This document shows positions 54,207 through 63,458 of a stretch of 64,000 bases of DNA, piece by piece (the first letter of the stretch is position 1; every line of letters begins with the position of its first letter). The stretch lies in the NCBI GenBank assembly GCA_002841155.1, contig PHEH01000003.1, positions 124,001-188,000 of the forward strand, written 5' to 3'. The notes under the pieces are model-generated. The model made no database searches. It was given only the letters and a program-made list of their open reading frames with translations, and had not been told where the DNA came from. Both the position numbers and the translations under genes were made by a program. The stretch is from Alphaproteobacteria bacterium HGW-Alphaproteobacteria-18 (lineage in GTDB: Bacteria; Pseudomonadota; Alphaproteobacteria; Caulobacterales; Hyphomonadaceae).

Positions 54207-55248
54207 TATTCAGGAACTCCCTCTTATCATCCAGACCAGCTACGCGGAGCTCCTTGACCAGCTCCGCCTGGCGTCCACGTCGGCATTTGCCGAGGGATCG
54301 ACCTTCCGGAAGCGCCGCATCTCCGGAAAAGAATACTGGTACGTTCAGGAGCCCACGACATCCCAGGGACGTCCCCCGGAGCGCTATCTGGGTCCTGACA
54401 CCCTCGAGCGCAGGGCAGCAATTGAATCCGGCCAGACTGCCAAAGCCAATGCCGACGCCCGGAAGGCTATTCGCCGATCCCTGGCAGGGGGCGGTCTCCC
54501 CGAACCTGATCCCCTGACGGGCGCCGTCATTGAGGCCTTCGCAGACGCTGGCGTATTTCGTTTGAGAGGTGTCCTCGTGGGAACCATCGCGTTCCAGACC
54601 TATGCCGGACACCTTGGAATACGGATGCCGGGCGCTGCGATCCGGACAGGGGACCTGGATCTCGCGCAGGATTATGGCGTTTCGCTTGCCATCAACGATA
54701 CGCTGGACAGATCCCTGATCGATATCCTCAGATCGGTGGATCCGGCTTTTGCCCCCGTGCCAACCCTGGCCGGACCTAATATCGCAACGACCTATGCCCG
54801 GCCGGGCGGTTACCGTGTGGACGTCCTGACGACGAACCGCGGCGCCGACCGCGACTCGCCGGTGAGGCTCCCAAGCCTGCAATCGGACGCCGTCCCGCTT
54901 CGTTTTCTCGACTATCTCCTAAGAGACACGGTTGAAGCCGCCGTGCTGACAAAGTACGGCGCGATTGTGAACGTCCCTTCTCCGGAACGCTACGCCGTAC
55001 ACAAACTGATTGTTTCATCCTTGCGGCATGAGTCCGGAGAAAGCGCCGTAAAGTCCGACAAGGATGTTCTGCAAGCCGGATTGATAATTGAAGCCCTCGT
55101 GGCCAAGCGGCGCGTTGAAGAACTGACCGACGCGCTTCTCGAAGCAGCGGGTCGCGGTTCCTCATGGCGGGCAAGGCTCGTAAAGGCTGCGACCCGTCTG
55201 ACGGACGCGCCGAGAGACACCGTTCAAACTATTTTGGAAGTCCCGTAA
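54202..55248 (+). CDS. GSU2403-family nucleotidyltransferase-fold protein
   Basis: 348 residues. An N-terminal helical part (1-90, with RKRRISGKEYWYVQEPT) is followed by a nucleotidyltransferase core (about 115-250): GVLVGTIAFQTYAGHLG and the metal-binding TGDLDLAQD. C-terminal helices complete it. The fold is shared with AbiEii toxins and related accessory nucleotidyltransferases; this family's substrate is unknown. It stands alone beside attachment-like site C, a position typical of island cargo, and no AbiEi-type partner is visible. Confidence 0.75.
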   Translation: MAIQELPLIIQTSYAELLDQLRLASTSAFAEGSTFRKRRISGKEYWYVQEPTTSQGRPPERYLGPDTLERRAAIESGQTAKANADARKAIRRSLAGGGLPEPDPLTGAVIEAFADAGVFRLRGVLVGTIAFQTYAGHLGIRMPGAAIRTGDLDLAQDYGVSLAINDTLDRSLIDILRSVDPAFAPVPTLAGPNIATTYARPGGYRVDVLTTNRGADRDSPVRLPSLQSDAVPLRFLDYLLRDTVEAAVLTKYGAIVNVPSPERYAVHKLIVSSLRHESGESAVKSDKDVLQAGLIIEALVAKRRVEELTDALLEAAGRGSSWRARLVKAATRLTDAPRDTVQTILEVP

Positions 55249-55823
55249 GCGAACAGGCAAAGAGGGCGCCAACCTCGCTGGAGAACGGGACTCGCGGAAC
55301 TTCAACAATATAAAGCTTAGTTTCAATGGCGCGGCGCTGCCGCGCAACCGGCGCCTGTTCAGTCGACAACCACGTGATTTTGCCTGCTGTTCCCGGAAAT
55401 CCCAGTCACTATTTCCGAGCCCGCACTGGACCAGAAGAAGGTGTCCGCTCGCGCTTACGTCAGGGTTCTTAAGGCGACTGCAGTCGAACGGATCGGCGCC
55501 AGCGGCAATTATCTACACACTCAGAAGCGGATCCTACATTTGGTGGAATCCCGCGCCTCACCGGACATCCCGCATAACGACGACAATGCCTGACCGCTAT
55601 TGGTAGTCTGTCTGAATGCGAAAAAAACCTGAATTGCCGGAAGGCCTGCGTGGGGGCTACTATTTGACGCCAGAAGCCGACACACAATCGTCTGCTCCAG
55701 TCAGCGCTTTTAATTCGCAAGCCCGATGGTGACAAACCAACTCCTGCCTCGCCCGCGCCAGCAGAACTCCTCCGTTTACGCCTTATGACAGCCGCAATGA
55801 ACGCTTCTCCTGCAAGGCACCCA
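55249..55823. other. 575-bp gap with one unassigned frame
   Basis: A plus-strand frame from GTG 55441 to TGA 55593 reads YVRVLKATAVERIGASGNYLHT near its start and is open further upstream to about 55376. I cannot place it in a family; it could be the tail of a decayed gene. The rest shows no recognisable coding or RNA feature. Confidence 0.4.
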
Positions 55824-56234
55824 TCATCCAGACGGCGGGTTCCCTGGGAAACGCGCGACATTTTCGGGAATTGCAACCCATGGCTGAGCGCTGGCACACC
55901 AGACATGCGCCGCAGGGCGCAAACGGGAGGGATCATCCAAGGTGCCCGCCTTGATGATCAGCTGGTCCGGCGCGGAAGACTGCCAGGAGAACATCGCAGA
56001 CCCGCAGTCCGGACAGAACCGGCGCTCAAGCGAAGCGCCGCTGTCGGCCTTATCCAGGAAGGTTCTTAGATTTCCAGTGATCTCAACGGTTTCGGTCTTC
56101 GCCAGTACAATGATGGAAAACGCACTACCGGACTGGCGCTGGCAGTTCCGGCAATGGCAAACCGCCGTGAAAAGAGGGTCTGCGCCTAAAACGTAACTGA
56201 CCTGTCCGCACAGGCATCTTCCGGTTCTGCTCAT
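55824..56234 (-). CDS. GFA/CENP-V-domain protein
   Basis: 136 residues with the zinc-binding pattern of the glutathione-dependent formaldehyde-activating (Gfa/CENP-V) family: CLCGQVSY (C8, C10), CHCRNCQRQSGSAF (C26-C31) and FCPDCGSAMF near 75-85. Many members are of unknown function. AGGAGAATGAA precedes the ATG. Confidence 0.88.
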   Translation of the reverse strand: MSRTGRCLCGQVSYVLGADPLFTAVCHCRNCQRQSGSAFSIIVLAKTETVEITGNLRTFLDKADSGASLERRFCPDCGSAMFSWQSSAPDQLIIKAGTLDDPSRLRPAAHVWCASAQPWVAIPENVARFPGNPPSG

Positions 56235-56289
56235 TTCATTCTCCTGACGTCAACGTCTGAACACTATTCTGTATACTGCTCTTATAATT

Positions 56290-57522
56290 TCAGGCCGCAG
56301 CTTTTGCGGCGATGTCTTTCATTGGGATTGATGTGTCGCTGAGCAGTTCAGGGGCAATCTTTGCGCCTGTCATGATGAGTTTCTTGGATGCCAGGAATTC
56401 CGGCGCGCTGTTGACGGCATCCACTGCAATCAGGGTGCCGCCCCGCAGGTAGAACGCCGCAAACTTCCGGTCTTTGGGATCGCCGCGCAGCACGAGGGTG
56501 TCGTAGTCTGTGCTGAGGCCGGCGATCTGGAGCTTGAGGTCATACTGGTCCGACCAGAACCAGGGGCAGTCCTCGGTTGGCCGCGTTTGTCCGAGAATGG
56601 CCGCGGCCACCAGCTTGCCCTGCTCGATCGCATTGTGGACGCTCTCGAGGCGCCCGGTGCGGCCATAATGGACGAGGGGGCGGCTGGCGCAGTCACCGGC
56701 GGCAAACACGCGCGGGTCGGATGTGCGCCCGTCCCGGTCGGTCAGGATGCCATTGGAACAGGCAATGCCGGCGTCTTTGGCGAGTTCTTCATTCGGCAGG
56801 ATGCCGATGCCGACGAGGACGATATCGGCGGGCAGCTTTGTGCCATCGGCCAATACGGCGGCGCTGATGTGGCCATCCTGGCCGTCGAGATGCGAGAGGG
56901 CGGTGCTGGTGAGGATTTTGACGCCTTTGGCGGTATGTTCGGCGGCGTAGAATTCGCTCATCACCGGGCTTGTGACGCGGGCAAGCACACGCGGCGCCAT
57001 TTCCAGAACGGTGACATCCAGGCCCATGGTGCGCGCGACAGCGGCCGCTTCCAGGCCGATATAGCCCGCCCCGATGATGACCATGCGGCGGCCTTCGACC
57101 ATTTGCGGGCGGATGCGCTCGACATCCGACAGGCTGCGCAGGTCGTGGACGCCTTTGAGCTCTGCGCCTTGGCAAAGCAGCGTACGGGGCCGGGAGCCGG
57201 TCGCGATCACCAGCGCATCGTAAGGCAGCTCGGCGCCATGCTCGAGATGGGCGACGCGCGCGGCGCGATCAAGGGAGGTGACGCGGGAGCCCAGCATCAC
57301 TTCGATCTTGTTGTCTTCATACCAGGCGGCGGGACGGAAATAGAGCCGTTCTTCGGCCATCTCGCCCTTCATGTAGGCCTTCGAGAGCGGCGGGCGCTGG
57401 TAAGGCAGCGCGGTCTCTTCGCCAACGATGGTCAGCTCGCCAGCATAACCACCCTGACGCAAGGATTGCACAGCCTGCGCAGCCGCCTGGCCAGCGCCGA
57501 CAATAAGGATGCGTTCAGGCAT
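56290..57522 (-). CDS. Ferredoxin--NAD(P)+ reductase (rubredoxin/putidaredoxin-reductase type)
   Basis: 410 residues: FAD-binding GAGQAAAQAVQSLRQGG (8-24), NAD-binding GAGYIGLEAAAVARTMG (about 152), the FAAGDCAS motif near 272 and a C-terminal domain. These reductases pass electrons from NAD(P)H to a 2Fe-2S ferredoxin serving a cytochrome P450 or Rieske oxygenase; neither partner is in the window. Divergent from the CoA-transferase gene with a shared operator-like motif between them. Confidence 0.9.
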   Translation of the reverse strand: MPERILIVGAGQAAAQAVQSLRQGGYAGELTIVGEETALPYQRPPLSKAYMKGEMAEERLYFRPAAWYEDNKIEVMLGSRVTSLDRAARVAHLEHGAELPYDALVIATGSRPRTLLCQGAELKGVHDLRSLSDVERIRPQMVEGRRMVIIGAGYIGLEAAAVARTMGLDVTVLEMAPRVLARVTSPVMSEFYAAEHTAKGVKILTSTALSHLDGQDGHISAAVLADGTKLPADIVLVGIGILPNEELAKDAGIACSNGILTDRDGRTSDPRVFAAGDCASRPLVHYGRTGRLESVHNAIEQGKLVAAAILGQTRPTEDCPWFWSDQYDLKLQIAGLSTDYDTLVLRGDPKDRKFAAFYLRGGTLIAVDAVNSAPEFLASKKLIMTGAKIAPELLSDTSIPMKDIAAKAAA

Positions 57523-57580
57523 TTTCCTGTCCTGCCTTTTGATGCTTCGGCTGCCTGAGAGCAGCCCCCTGAAACTTTAT

Positions 57581-57595
57581 CTAACATAATTAGTT
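57581..57595. promoter_or_regulatory. Shared operator-like motif, copy 1
   Basis: CTAACATAATTAGTT lies in the gap between the divergent reductase and CoA-transferase genes. The same pattern CTAAC-N3-ATTAGTT occurs at 63119-63133 before the TonB receptor gene. A TetR-type regulator encoded at 63459 is a candidate binder. Confidence 0.5.
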
Positions 57596-57698
57596 TTTTC
57601 TTGCAGGGCCTTCAAGTGTGGGCGACAAGCTGAAAAACGAAAGAGGCAGGCGTCAGCGCAGCAACCGTTCTGCCCGTCTGCCCTTAAGGAGGTGAACC

Positions 57699-58898
57699 AT
57701 GATGGCAGGCAAGGCAATGCTTGAGGGCTTACGGATCATAGACATGACGAGCGTGGTTTTTGGCCCCTACGCAACGCAGATCCTTGCCGAACTGGGCGCA
57801 GACATCATCAAGGTTGAAGCGCCCGAAGGCGACAGTTTCCGCATGTCCGGAAAACCGGCCCGGACAAAGGGTATGAGTCCGGCTCATCTGAACCTCAACA
57901 AAGGCAAACGTTCGATTGTGCTCGACCTTAAATCCGATGAGGACAAGGCCGTGATGCGCGCCCTGATCGCGAGCGCGGATATCTTCATCCACAATGTGCG
58001 TCTTGAGGCCATTGAGCGGCTCGGCTTCGGGCCTGAAGAGGTCCGCGCGCTGCGCCGGGATATTATATACATTCACTGTGTCGGCTTTGGCTCTGGGGGC
58101 CCTTATTCCGGTCTCCAGGCCTATGATGACGTGATCCAGGCAGCGAGCGGCGCAGCCACCCTGGCGGGCCGCGTCGATGCAAGTGGAACCGCGCGCTATC
58201 TGCCCTCGCTCATTGCAGACAAGGTGGCCGGCATGACCGGCGCCCAGGCCGCACTTGCTGCCTATGTCCATAAACTCCGCACAGGCGAAGGCCAGTTCGT
58301 TGAAGTGCCGATGTTTGAGGCCTTCACCCAGTTCATGCTGCTCGAGCATCTTGCCGGCCTGACCTTCGATCCGCCCAACGCGCCTGCCTGCTATTTCCGC
58401 CAGATTGATCCCGACCGGCAACCCTTCCCGACCGCCGACGGCGCCATCTCCATCGTGCCGTATACGGTGCAGTCCTGGCCGGTCGTCTTCGAGGTGCTGG
58501 GAGACCCTGCCTTTCTGCAGCAACCTGACCTCAATACACCGGCGCTTCAGTTCCGAAACCAGGCGCGGCTCTATCAGCGCACCGCGCAGCTCACGCCCTC
58601 CCGCACTACCGCAGACTGGACCGCACGGTTCACGGCAGCCCGTATTCCCTGCATGCCTGTGCGGGATATGGGCGACATTCTGGAAGACCCCCACCTTACG
58701 GAAACGGGCTTCTTCAACCGGGACATTCATCCGAGCGAAGGCCCCTACGTCCGGATGCGCAGACCGGTGACATATAGCGCCTATCCCGAACCCGAACTTG
58801 GCGCGGCGCCCCGGATCGGCGAACATAGCGAGCTTATCCGCGCTGAAGCCATCGGCCTCAGCGCCGGACCGGCCAGTGCTGCTTCAGAAAGCCGATGA
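57699..58898 (+). CDS. Family III (CaiB/BaiF) CoA-transferase
   Basis: 399 residues. The N-terminal block GLRIIDMTSVVFGPYATQILAELGADIIKVE, the LNLNKGKRSIVLDLK segment and the catalytic aspartate D174 in LIADKVAGMTGAQAAL follow the family. It moves CoA between a carboxylic acid and an acyl-CoA donor, activating a substrate for degradation. TAAGGAGGTG is a near-ideal ribosome binding site; ATG 57699 and 57702 are both usable. Its last 41 bases overlap the convergent hydrolase gene. Confidence 0.9.
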   Translation: MMAGKAMLEGLRIIDMTSVVFGPYATQILAELGADIIKVEAPEGDSFRMSGKPARTKGMSPAHLNLNKGKRSIVLDLKSDEDKAVMRALIASADIFIHNVRLEAIERLGFGPEEVRALRRDIIYIHCVGFGSGGPYSGLQAYDDVIQAASGAATLAGRVDASGTARYLPSLIADKVAGMTGAQAALAAYVHKLRTGEGQFVEVPMFEAFTQFMLLEHLAGLTFDPPNAPACYFRQIDPDRQPFPTADGAISIVPYTVQSWPVVFEVLGDPAFLQQPDLNTPALQFRNQARLYQRTAQLTPSRTTADWTARFTAARIPCMPVRDMGDILEDPHLTETGFFNRDIHPSEGPYVRMRRPVTYSAYPEPELGAAPRIGEHSELIRAEAIGLSAGPASAASESR

Positions 58899-59721
58899 CC
58901 GCCTCATTGAACAAATCGTTGCGGTCACCCGCCACCATATGACCGGCAGCGGCGATCTCGAACACATTGAGATCCGGCACCGCGCGCCGGAAAGCCTCAA
59001 CCGTTTCAGACGTCACCACATCGCTCATCAGGCCTCGGACCAGCAGCAGGGGAACTTTGCGCGCATCGGCAAGCGCCGTCATCGTCATCTGCATGGCGGC
59101 GCGCTCTTCGTCGAGGTCCGTCAGGACAAGACCCGGATCCCAATGCCAATACCAGCGCTCATCCTCGCCCAGGCGGAGGTTTTTCATCAAACCGCTGACA
59201 TCTTCCGGACGTGGGCGGTCCGGGAGATAGGTGGCCACAGCATCGGCTGCGGCGTTGAGAGAATCATATCCCTCAATGCCTGCCCGCATGAAGGCCTGAA
59301 CGCGCGCCATGCCGTCCCGGTCCGCATTCGGGGCAATATCGACGAGCACGAGAGCGGCCGGACGATAGCCTTCCTGCAGTCCCTGCATGGCCGCCCCGCC
59401 CCCCATCGAAGCACCGACGATGGCCACAGGGTTCCCGAGCCAGGCACAGACGAGGGACATATCCGACCATCTCTGGTGAAGCGGGTAGGCATGGTCGCCC
59501 GCCCAATCACTCTCGCCATGCCCACGGGCATCATACGAAATAACCCGGTAGCCCGCCCTTGCGAGCGCCCGCGCGGCGCCTGCCCAGGCGTGCCGCGTCT
59601 GGCCGCCGCCATGCGCGAGAACCACACCCGGTCCCCGTTCAGGCCCGGATACATCCGCAGCCAACTGAAGGCCGTCTGCCGTCCGGATTCGCAGTGTGGC
59701 GGCAGAAGACTTGCTAGTCAT
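58858..59721 (-). CDS. Alpha/beta hydrolase
   Basis: 287 residues. Oxyanion strand VVLAHGGGQTRHAW, nucleophile elbow GASMGGG, acid near RGLMSDVV and catalytic His in AAAGHMVAG. It could be an esterase, thioesterase or C-C hydrolase. The upstream in-frame ATG (59808) lies inside the hydratase gene; ATG 59721 overlaps that gene's stop (ATGACTAG) and starts MTSKSSAATLRI, so it is preferred. Confidence 0.87.
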   Translation of the reverse strand: MTSKSSAATLRIRTADGLQLAADVSGPERGPGVVLAHGGGQTRHAWAGAARALARAGYRVISYDARGHGESDWAGDHAYPLHQRWSDMSLVCAWLGNPVAIVGASMGGGAAMQGLQEGYRPAALVLVDIAPNADRDGMARVQAFMRAGIEGYDSLNAAADAVATYLPDRPRPEDVSGLMKNLRLGEDERWYWHWDPGLVLTDLDEERAAMQMTMTALADARKVPLLLVRGLMSDVVTSETVEAFRRAVPDLNVFEIAAAGHMVAGDRNDLFNEAVIGFLKQHWPVRR

Positions 59722-60499
59722 AGTTCGGACGCCGTTTTTCGAGAAAGGCCCGCATGCCTTCCTGAAAATTCGGATCGCCGGCCGTGAGCATCTGGTTGCG
59801 GTCTTCAATCGCCATCACGGCCTCAAGTCCGCCGGCATCAATCGCAAGGTTCAGGCCATCCTTCGTCAGTCTGAGCCCAAGGGGTGTTGCGCGCAGCATG
59901 TCTTCGACAAAGGCGTCACACTCGTGGGCCATCTGATCCTGCGGCACCACCCGGTTTGCGAGCCCGATCTGCGCGGCGCGGGGCGCATCAATGAAGCGAC
60001 CGGTAAGAAGATATTCACTGGCCAGGGACTGCCCGACCATCCGCGGCAGAAAATACGAGACGCCCATATCACAGGCGCTCAGCCCGATTCGGATAAACGC
60101 CGCATTCATCCGCGCGTCTTCAGACAGTATACGGATGTCCGAAGCCAGCGCGAGAGCAAACCCTCCCCCGCTGGCAGCGCCCTGAACCTGGCAGATGACT
60201 GGCTGCGGGCAGCGTCGCATCGCGACATATACCTCTGCCAGGGCCCGCTGTCGGTCAAGCCTGTCGGACACAGATCCACCCGGCGCTGAGCTGCTCGCCT
60301 GCTGAAGGTCGAGACCCGCGCAGAAGCTTCTGCCCGCGCCCTTCAGAACGACCACGCGCGCAGACTGGTCCCGGTAGAGATCCTGAAAAACAGTCCTGAG
60401 CTGGTCCACCATTTCCCGGTTGAGCGCGTTCAGCTTCTCGGGGCGGTTGAGTTCAATTTCAAGAACGTCGCCCTGCCTGGTAAGGGTCAAGCTGTCCAT
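59714..60499 (-). CDS. Enoyl-CoA hydratase/isomerase family protein
   Basis: 261 residues of the crotonase fold. Oxyanion-hole segments are AGRSFCAGLDLQQA (about 58-70) and GAASGGGFALALASDIRI (about 105-122). The catalytic Glu positions are not both evident (residues around RIGLSACDMG), so hydratase, isomerase or another crotonase activity is possible. First gene of a two-gene unit with the hydrolase; probably acts on the CoA ester made by the nearby CoA-transferase. Confidence 0.88.
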   Translation of the reverse strand: MDSLTLTRQGDVLEIELNRPEKLNALNREMVDQLRTVFQDLYRDQSARVVVLKGAGRSFCAGLDLQQASSSAPGGSVSDRLDRQRALAEVYVAMRRCPQPVICQVQGAASGGGFALALASDIRILSEDARMNAAFIRIGLSACDMGVSYFLPRMVGQSLASEYLLTGRFIDAPRAAQIGLANRVVPQDQMAHECDAFVEDMLRATPLGLRLTKDGLNLAIDAGGLEAVMAIEDRNQMLTAGDPNFQEGMRAFLEKRRPNYD

Positions 60500-60520
60500 G
60501 CAACGGCCTCCGCAGTATCT

Positions 60521-60557
60521 AAAAAAAAGCGGGCGCAGGCATGTCTGCCTGCGCCCG
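60521..60557 (-). terminator. Rho-independent terminator of the TonB receptor gene
   Basis: On the minus strand CGGGCGCAGGC and GCCTGCGCCCG (60557-60547 and 60540-60530) form an 11-bp stem with a six-base loop, followed by a run of eight T (60528-60521 complement). It separates the receptor gene from the hydratase/hydrolase pair. Confidence 0.92.
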
Positions 60558-60571
60558 TAATTGACGGGAGG

Positions 60572-63085
60572 TCAGAAGCGAACCGTCAGTTCCAGATAGA
60601 CTTCGCGCGGGTTTTCCACGAATGCGGACATATCCGCAGTTATCCCCGTTGGCGTGCCCGTGCCGATACCGCCCGAGAACGGTATATCGTTTGCGCTGGT
60701 GACAACAAACTCTTCGGTCAGGTTTCGGCCAATGAGGGCAAGCTCCCAGCGATCTGCTTCTCCCATCAGCCTTGCGGCCGCATCAAACCGGGTAAAGGAC
60801 TCCTGGACCGCATCGGGACGCAGCGTGTCGGTGAAATTGTACGAGCCGGTATAGCTGGCATCTGCCGACACAGACGCCATCAGACTGCCAAAAACCGGGA
60901 ACTCGTAGCTTGCCCCGAGCCGCCCGGCGGTTTCAGGCGCCTTCGGCGGTCTCCGGCCACTGTAATCCTGCGACTGGAACACGCTGCCAACAAGAATCTG
61001 GTCACATCCCTGCGCGATCGTCTGCCCGCCATAACACTGGCCGATATAGTCCTGATAGGATGCATCGTTATAGGCAAAGGCGCCCCGCACGCTGAAACCA
61101 TCTAGATCCCGGGGCACCCAGTTGAAATCGATCTCGACACCCTTGGTTTCGAGTTCACCGGCGTTGTCGGCAATCAGGCTGACCGAGACCGGATCAAAAA
61201 TCTGCACCTGAAGATTTTCATAGGTGTAGTCGTAAACGGTGGCGTTCAGGGTCAGGCTTTCATTGAACAGCAGGGAGCGGACACCGGCTTCAAATCCTTT
61301 GGCCGTTTCGCTGTCATACTGGCCGGCCTCAACGGTGGCGAGCGGCGAGAGCGCCTGTGAGATGTTGTAGCCGCCGGTCTTGAATCCCTCCTTGTACGCC
61401 CCATAAACGGAGATGTTCGAAGAGGGTTTCCAGCGCAGGGTCGCCTGCGGGGAGATGTTCTCATCCTTGAAGGAATCCTCAAGGCTGATATTGCCGGGGA
61501 ACGCTGCAGCAAACGCAATATGTCCCGGCAGCGAACGCTGGTAGGAATCGCGCTCTTCCCGGCTCCAGCGCGCACCGCCCGAAAGCTCCCACTGGTCGGA
61601 GATGTCGTAAGTGCCCTCGACAAAGAAGGAGAGCGCGTCGCCTTCAAAACCATTGTCCCGTTTAAATGTCACATAGGTGCCGTTCAGCGGGTCCAGCGGG
61701 ACCGGGAAGATGTAGGCATCGGTGTTGAACGTAAATTCGGAGTTGGCAAAGAACGCCCCAAACATAAAATTCAACGGGCTGTCATACCGGGTCTGGAAGC
61801 GCAGCTCCTGGGAGAACTGGCTGAAATCAGCAAGCTGCGAGAAGCTCGCCGGATAGGCTTCCCCGGACACATTGTTGAGGTCCGTCTGCTCAAACTGATA
61901 GAAAGATGTAATCGAAGAAACACCAAGTTTGTCAAAGTCGAGATTGCCGGTCAGGACCGCAAAAGACGAGTCAAACTCCGCATACATTGCGCCGTCCCGG
62001 GCATAACGGAAATTGGCACCGGCAACCTCGACCGGGAGTCGCGATGAATCAGACCGGCCGTCGATGCGGCAGTCGGCGTTGGGGCTGGGCGGAACACCGT
62101 TTGCCGATGCCGGCGTCGTGCGCCCGCTGCCACAGATCCGTTCGAGAACATCGGTCGGACCGCCATCCTCCAGCTGCGTGATCCCGGCTTTCAGCTCCAG
62201 GTCAAAAAGATTGCTGGGCTCAAAGGCCAGCGTCAACCGGCCGCTCGCGGATTCTCCGCCCCCCCGGCGATCAGCAACAGGGCTGCGGGTCATGCCAAGC
62301 GGGTCGCTGTAGCTGGCAGCGGCGGTATTGGTAAAAGCGCCGTCAGATTCCGACATGCGCACGGCAAGACGACCGCGAAGGGACTCCGTCAGCGGCCCGG
62401 AAATGACGCCCTCGCCATAGAGCTCTTTGGCTTCAAATCCATATCCCGTCTTGGCGTACGCTTCGAATTCATCCGTAGGCGATTTTGTCACGACACTGAT
62501 CAGACCGCCGGTGGTGTTCTTGCCGTAGAAGAGGGCCTGGGGCCCCTTGAGGACTTCAACCCGCTCGATGTCATACTGGGCCAGCGATATCTCCCGGCCC
62601 CGGCTCATCGGCATACCGTCAATGATAAAGGACACCGACTGATCAAACCCGGCGCTCAGCGCCGTGGAGCCGACGCCGCGCAGGAAGATGCTGGCAGAAG
62701 ACCCGGAGGCTGCCTTACCGGCCACCATGGTGGGAACCAGCGTCGAGAGATCCTGGAAGCGGGTGACCGCATAGTCCTCAAGCCCCTCCCCTGAAAAAGC
62801 GGTGATTGCGACCGGCGCGTCCTGGAGGCTTTCCTCCCGCCGGCGCGCTGTGACGGTTACGATACCCAGGCGGCGCAGACGCTCAGCGTCCTCGACGGCA
62901 TCGACTCCGGCATCGACCGGATCTGCCGGCACAGCCTGCGCCGGCAGGTCGGCTTCCTGCGCAGCTGCCGGGAGCGCTCCAGCGAGCGCCACGAAAGCGG
63001 CAGCGCCCAGAAGCGCCACCTGGAATCTGGCCTGCTGCGGGGCCCGCGCCTGCGCGCAATTTGACTCTGGTGATTGAAAAGACAT
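60572..63085 (-). CDS. TonB-dependent outer-membrane receptor
   Basis: 837 residues: signal peptide to about 43 (GALPAAAQ), TonB-box-like RRLGIVTVTARRREE, plug (about 80-200, with IERVEVLKGPQALFYGKNTTGG) and barrel ending in F (REVYLELTVRF). GGGAGG precedes the ATG. The neighbourhood of CoA-transferase, hydratase, hydrolase and ferredoxin reductase suggests uptake of a hydrophobic organic substrate rather than iron. A TetR-type gene is divergent. Confidence 0.9.
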   Translation of the reverse strand: MSFQSPESNCAQARAPQQARFQVALLGAAAFVALAGALPAAAQEADLPAQAVPADPVDAGVDAVEDAERLRRLGIVTVTARRREESLQDAPVAITAFSGEGLEDYAVTRFQDLSTLVPTMVAGKAASGSSASIFLRGVGSTALSAGFDQSVSFIIDGMPMSRGREISLAQYDIERVEVLKGPQALFYGKNTTGGLISVVTKSPTDEFEAYAKTGYGFEAKELYGEGVISGPLTESLRGRLAVRMSESDGAFTNTAAASYSDPLGMTRSPVADRRGGGESASGRLTLAFEPSNLFDLELKAGITQLEDGGPTDVLERICGSGRTTPASANGVPPSPNADCRIDGRSDSSRLPVEVAGANFRYARDGAMYAEFDSSFAVLTGNLDFDKLGVSSITSFYQFEQTDLNNVSGEAYPASFSQLADFSQFSQELRFQTRYDSPLNFMFGAFFANSEFTFNTDAYIFPVPLDPLNGTYVTFKRDNGFEGDALSFFVEGTYDISDQWELSGGARWSREERDSYQRSLPGHIAFAAAFPGNISLEDSFKDENISPQATLRWKPSSNISVYGAYKEGFKTGGYNISQALSPLATVEAGQYDSETAKGFEAGVRSLLFNESLTLNATVYDYTYENLQVQIFDPVSVSLIADNAGELETKGVEIDFNWVPRDLDGFSVRGAFAYNDASYQDYIGQCYGGQTIAQGCDQILVGSVFQSQDYSGRRPPKAPETAGRLGASYEFPVFGSLMASVSADASYTGSYNFTDTLRPDAVQESFTRFDAAARLMGEADRWELALIGRNLTEEFVVTSANDIPFSGGIGTGTPTGITADMSAFVENPREVYLELTVRF

Positions 63086-63458
63086 GACTACCTCCCGAAA
63101 TTCCGCCCCGGCATTTGCCTAACGGTATTAGTTATAAGGACCTTACTTCGCGTGATCCGAGGTCGTCAACAAAATCCAAAAATAGGCAGAATTTATCTTA
63201 TACTCTCCATTTTTGGACAACATTAACTCTTAATTTTCTGATTTATAATATTTATATATCATTTATCCTTGGGTTTTTGAATTTTTGCCCTATCGAAGCC
63301 CCCACAAAAATAGTTGCTAAAAAGCATCACTTAGTAGATTTTACCTATTGCAATTAGTTCTCAAGAATTTTCAGGCATACTGCGTGTCAGCTTGCCAAAC
63401 CGGCCAGGATCACGATTACCCGGCTATTAGGATATTCAGATGATGCAGGAGAGATATC
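63086..63458. promoter_or_regulatory. AT-rich divergent control region
   Basis: About 240 bases (63115-63357) are strikingly AT-rich compared with the genes on either side. No CDS is convincing (a short 80-codon frame has no ribosome binding site). The operator-like motif CTAACGGTATTAGTT at 63119-63133 lies 34 bases before the receptor start. Confidence 0.5.
63119..63133. promoter_or_regulatory. Shared operator-like motif, copy 2
   Basis: CTAACGGTATTAGTT matches copy 1 at 57581-57595 in 12 of 15 positions and contains TAAC...GTTA in inverted orientation. Location near the receptor promoter and beside the TetR-type gene supports an operator role. Confidence 0.5.

Noticed and set aside
56587-57558. 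A 323-codon frame opposite the ferredoxin reductase gene
   Set aside because: It is antisense to a well-supported enzyme, has no recognisable domain, and arises from high GC at third positions.
57729-58826. A 365-codon frame opposite the CoA-transferase gene
   Set aside because: It mirrors the codon structure of the real gene, has no ribosome binding site and no family resemblance.
58798-59787. A 329-codon plus-strand frame over the hydrolase gene
   Set aside because: Antisense to a hydrolase with intact catalytic motifs; the product has no domain I know.
63115-63357. An 80-codon frame in the AT-rich gap
   Set aside because: Low-complexity composition, no ribosome binding site, no family resemblance.
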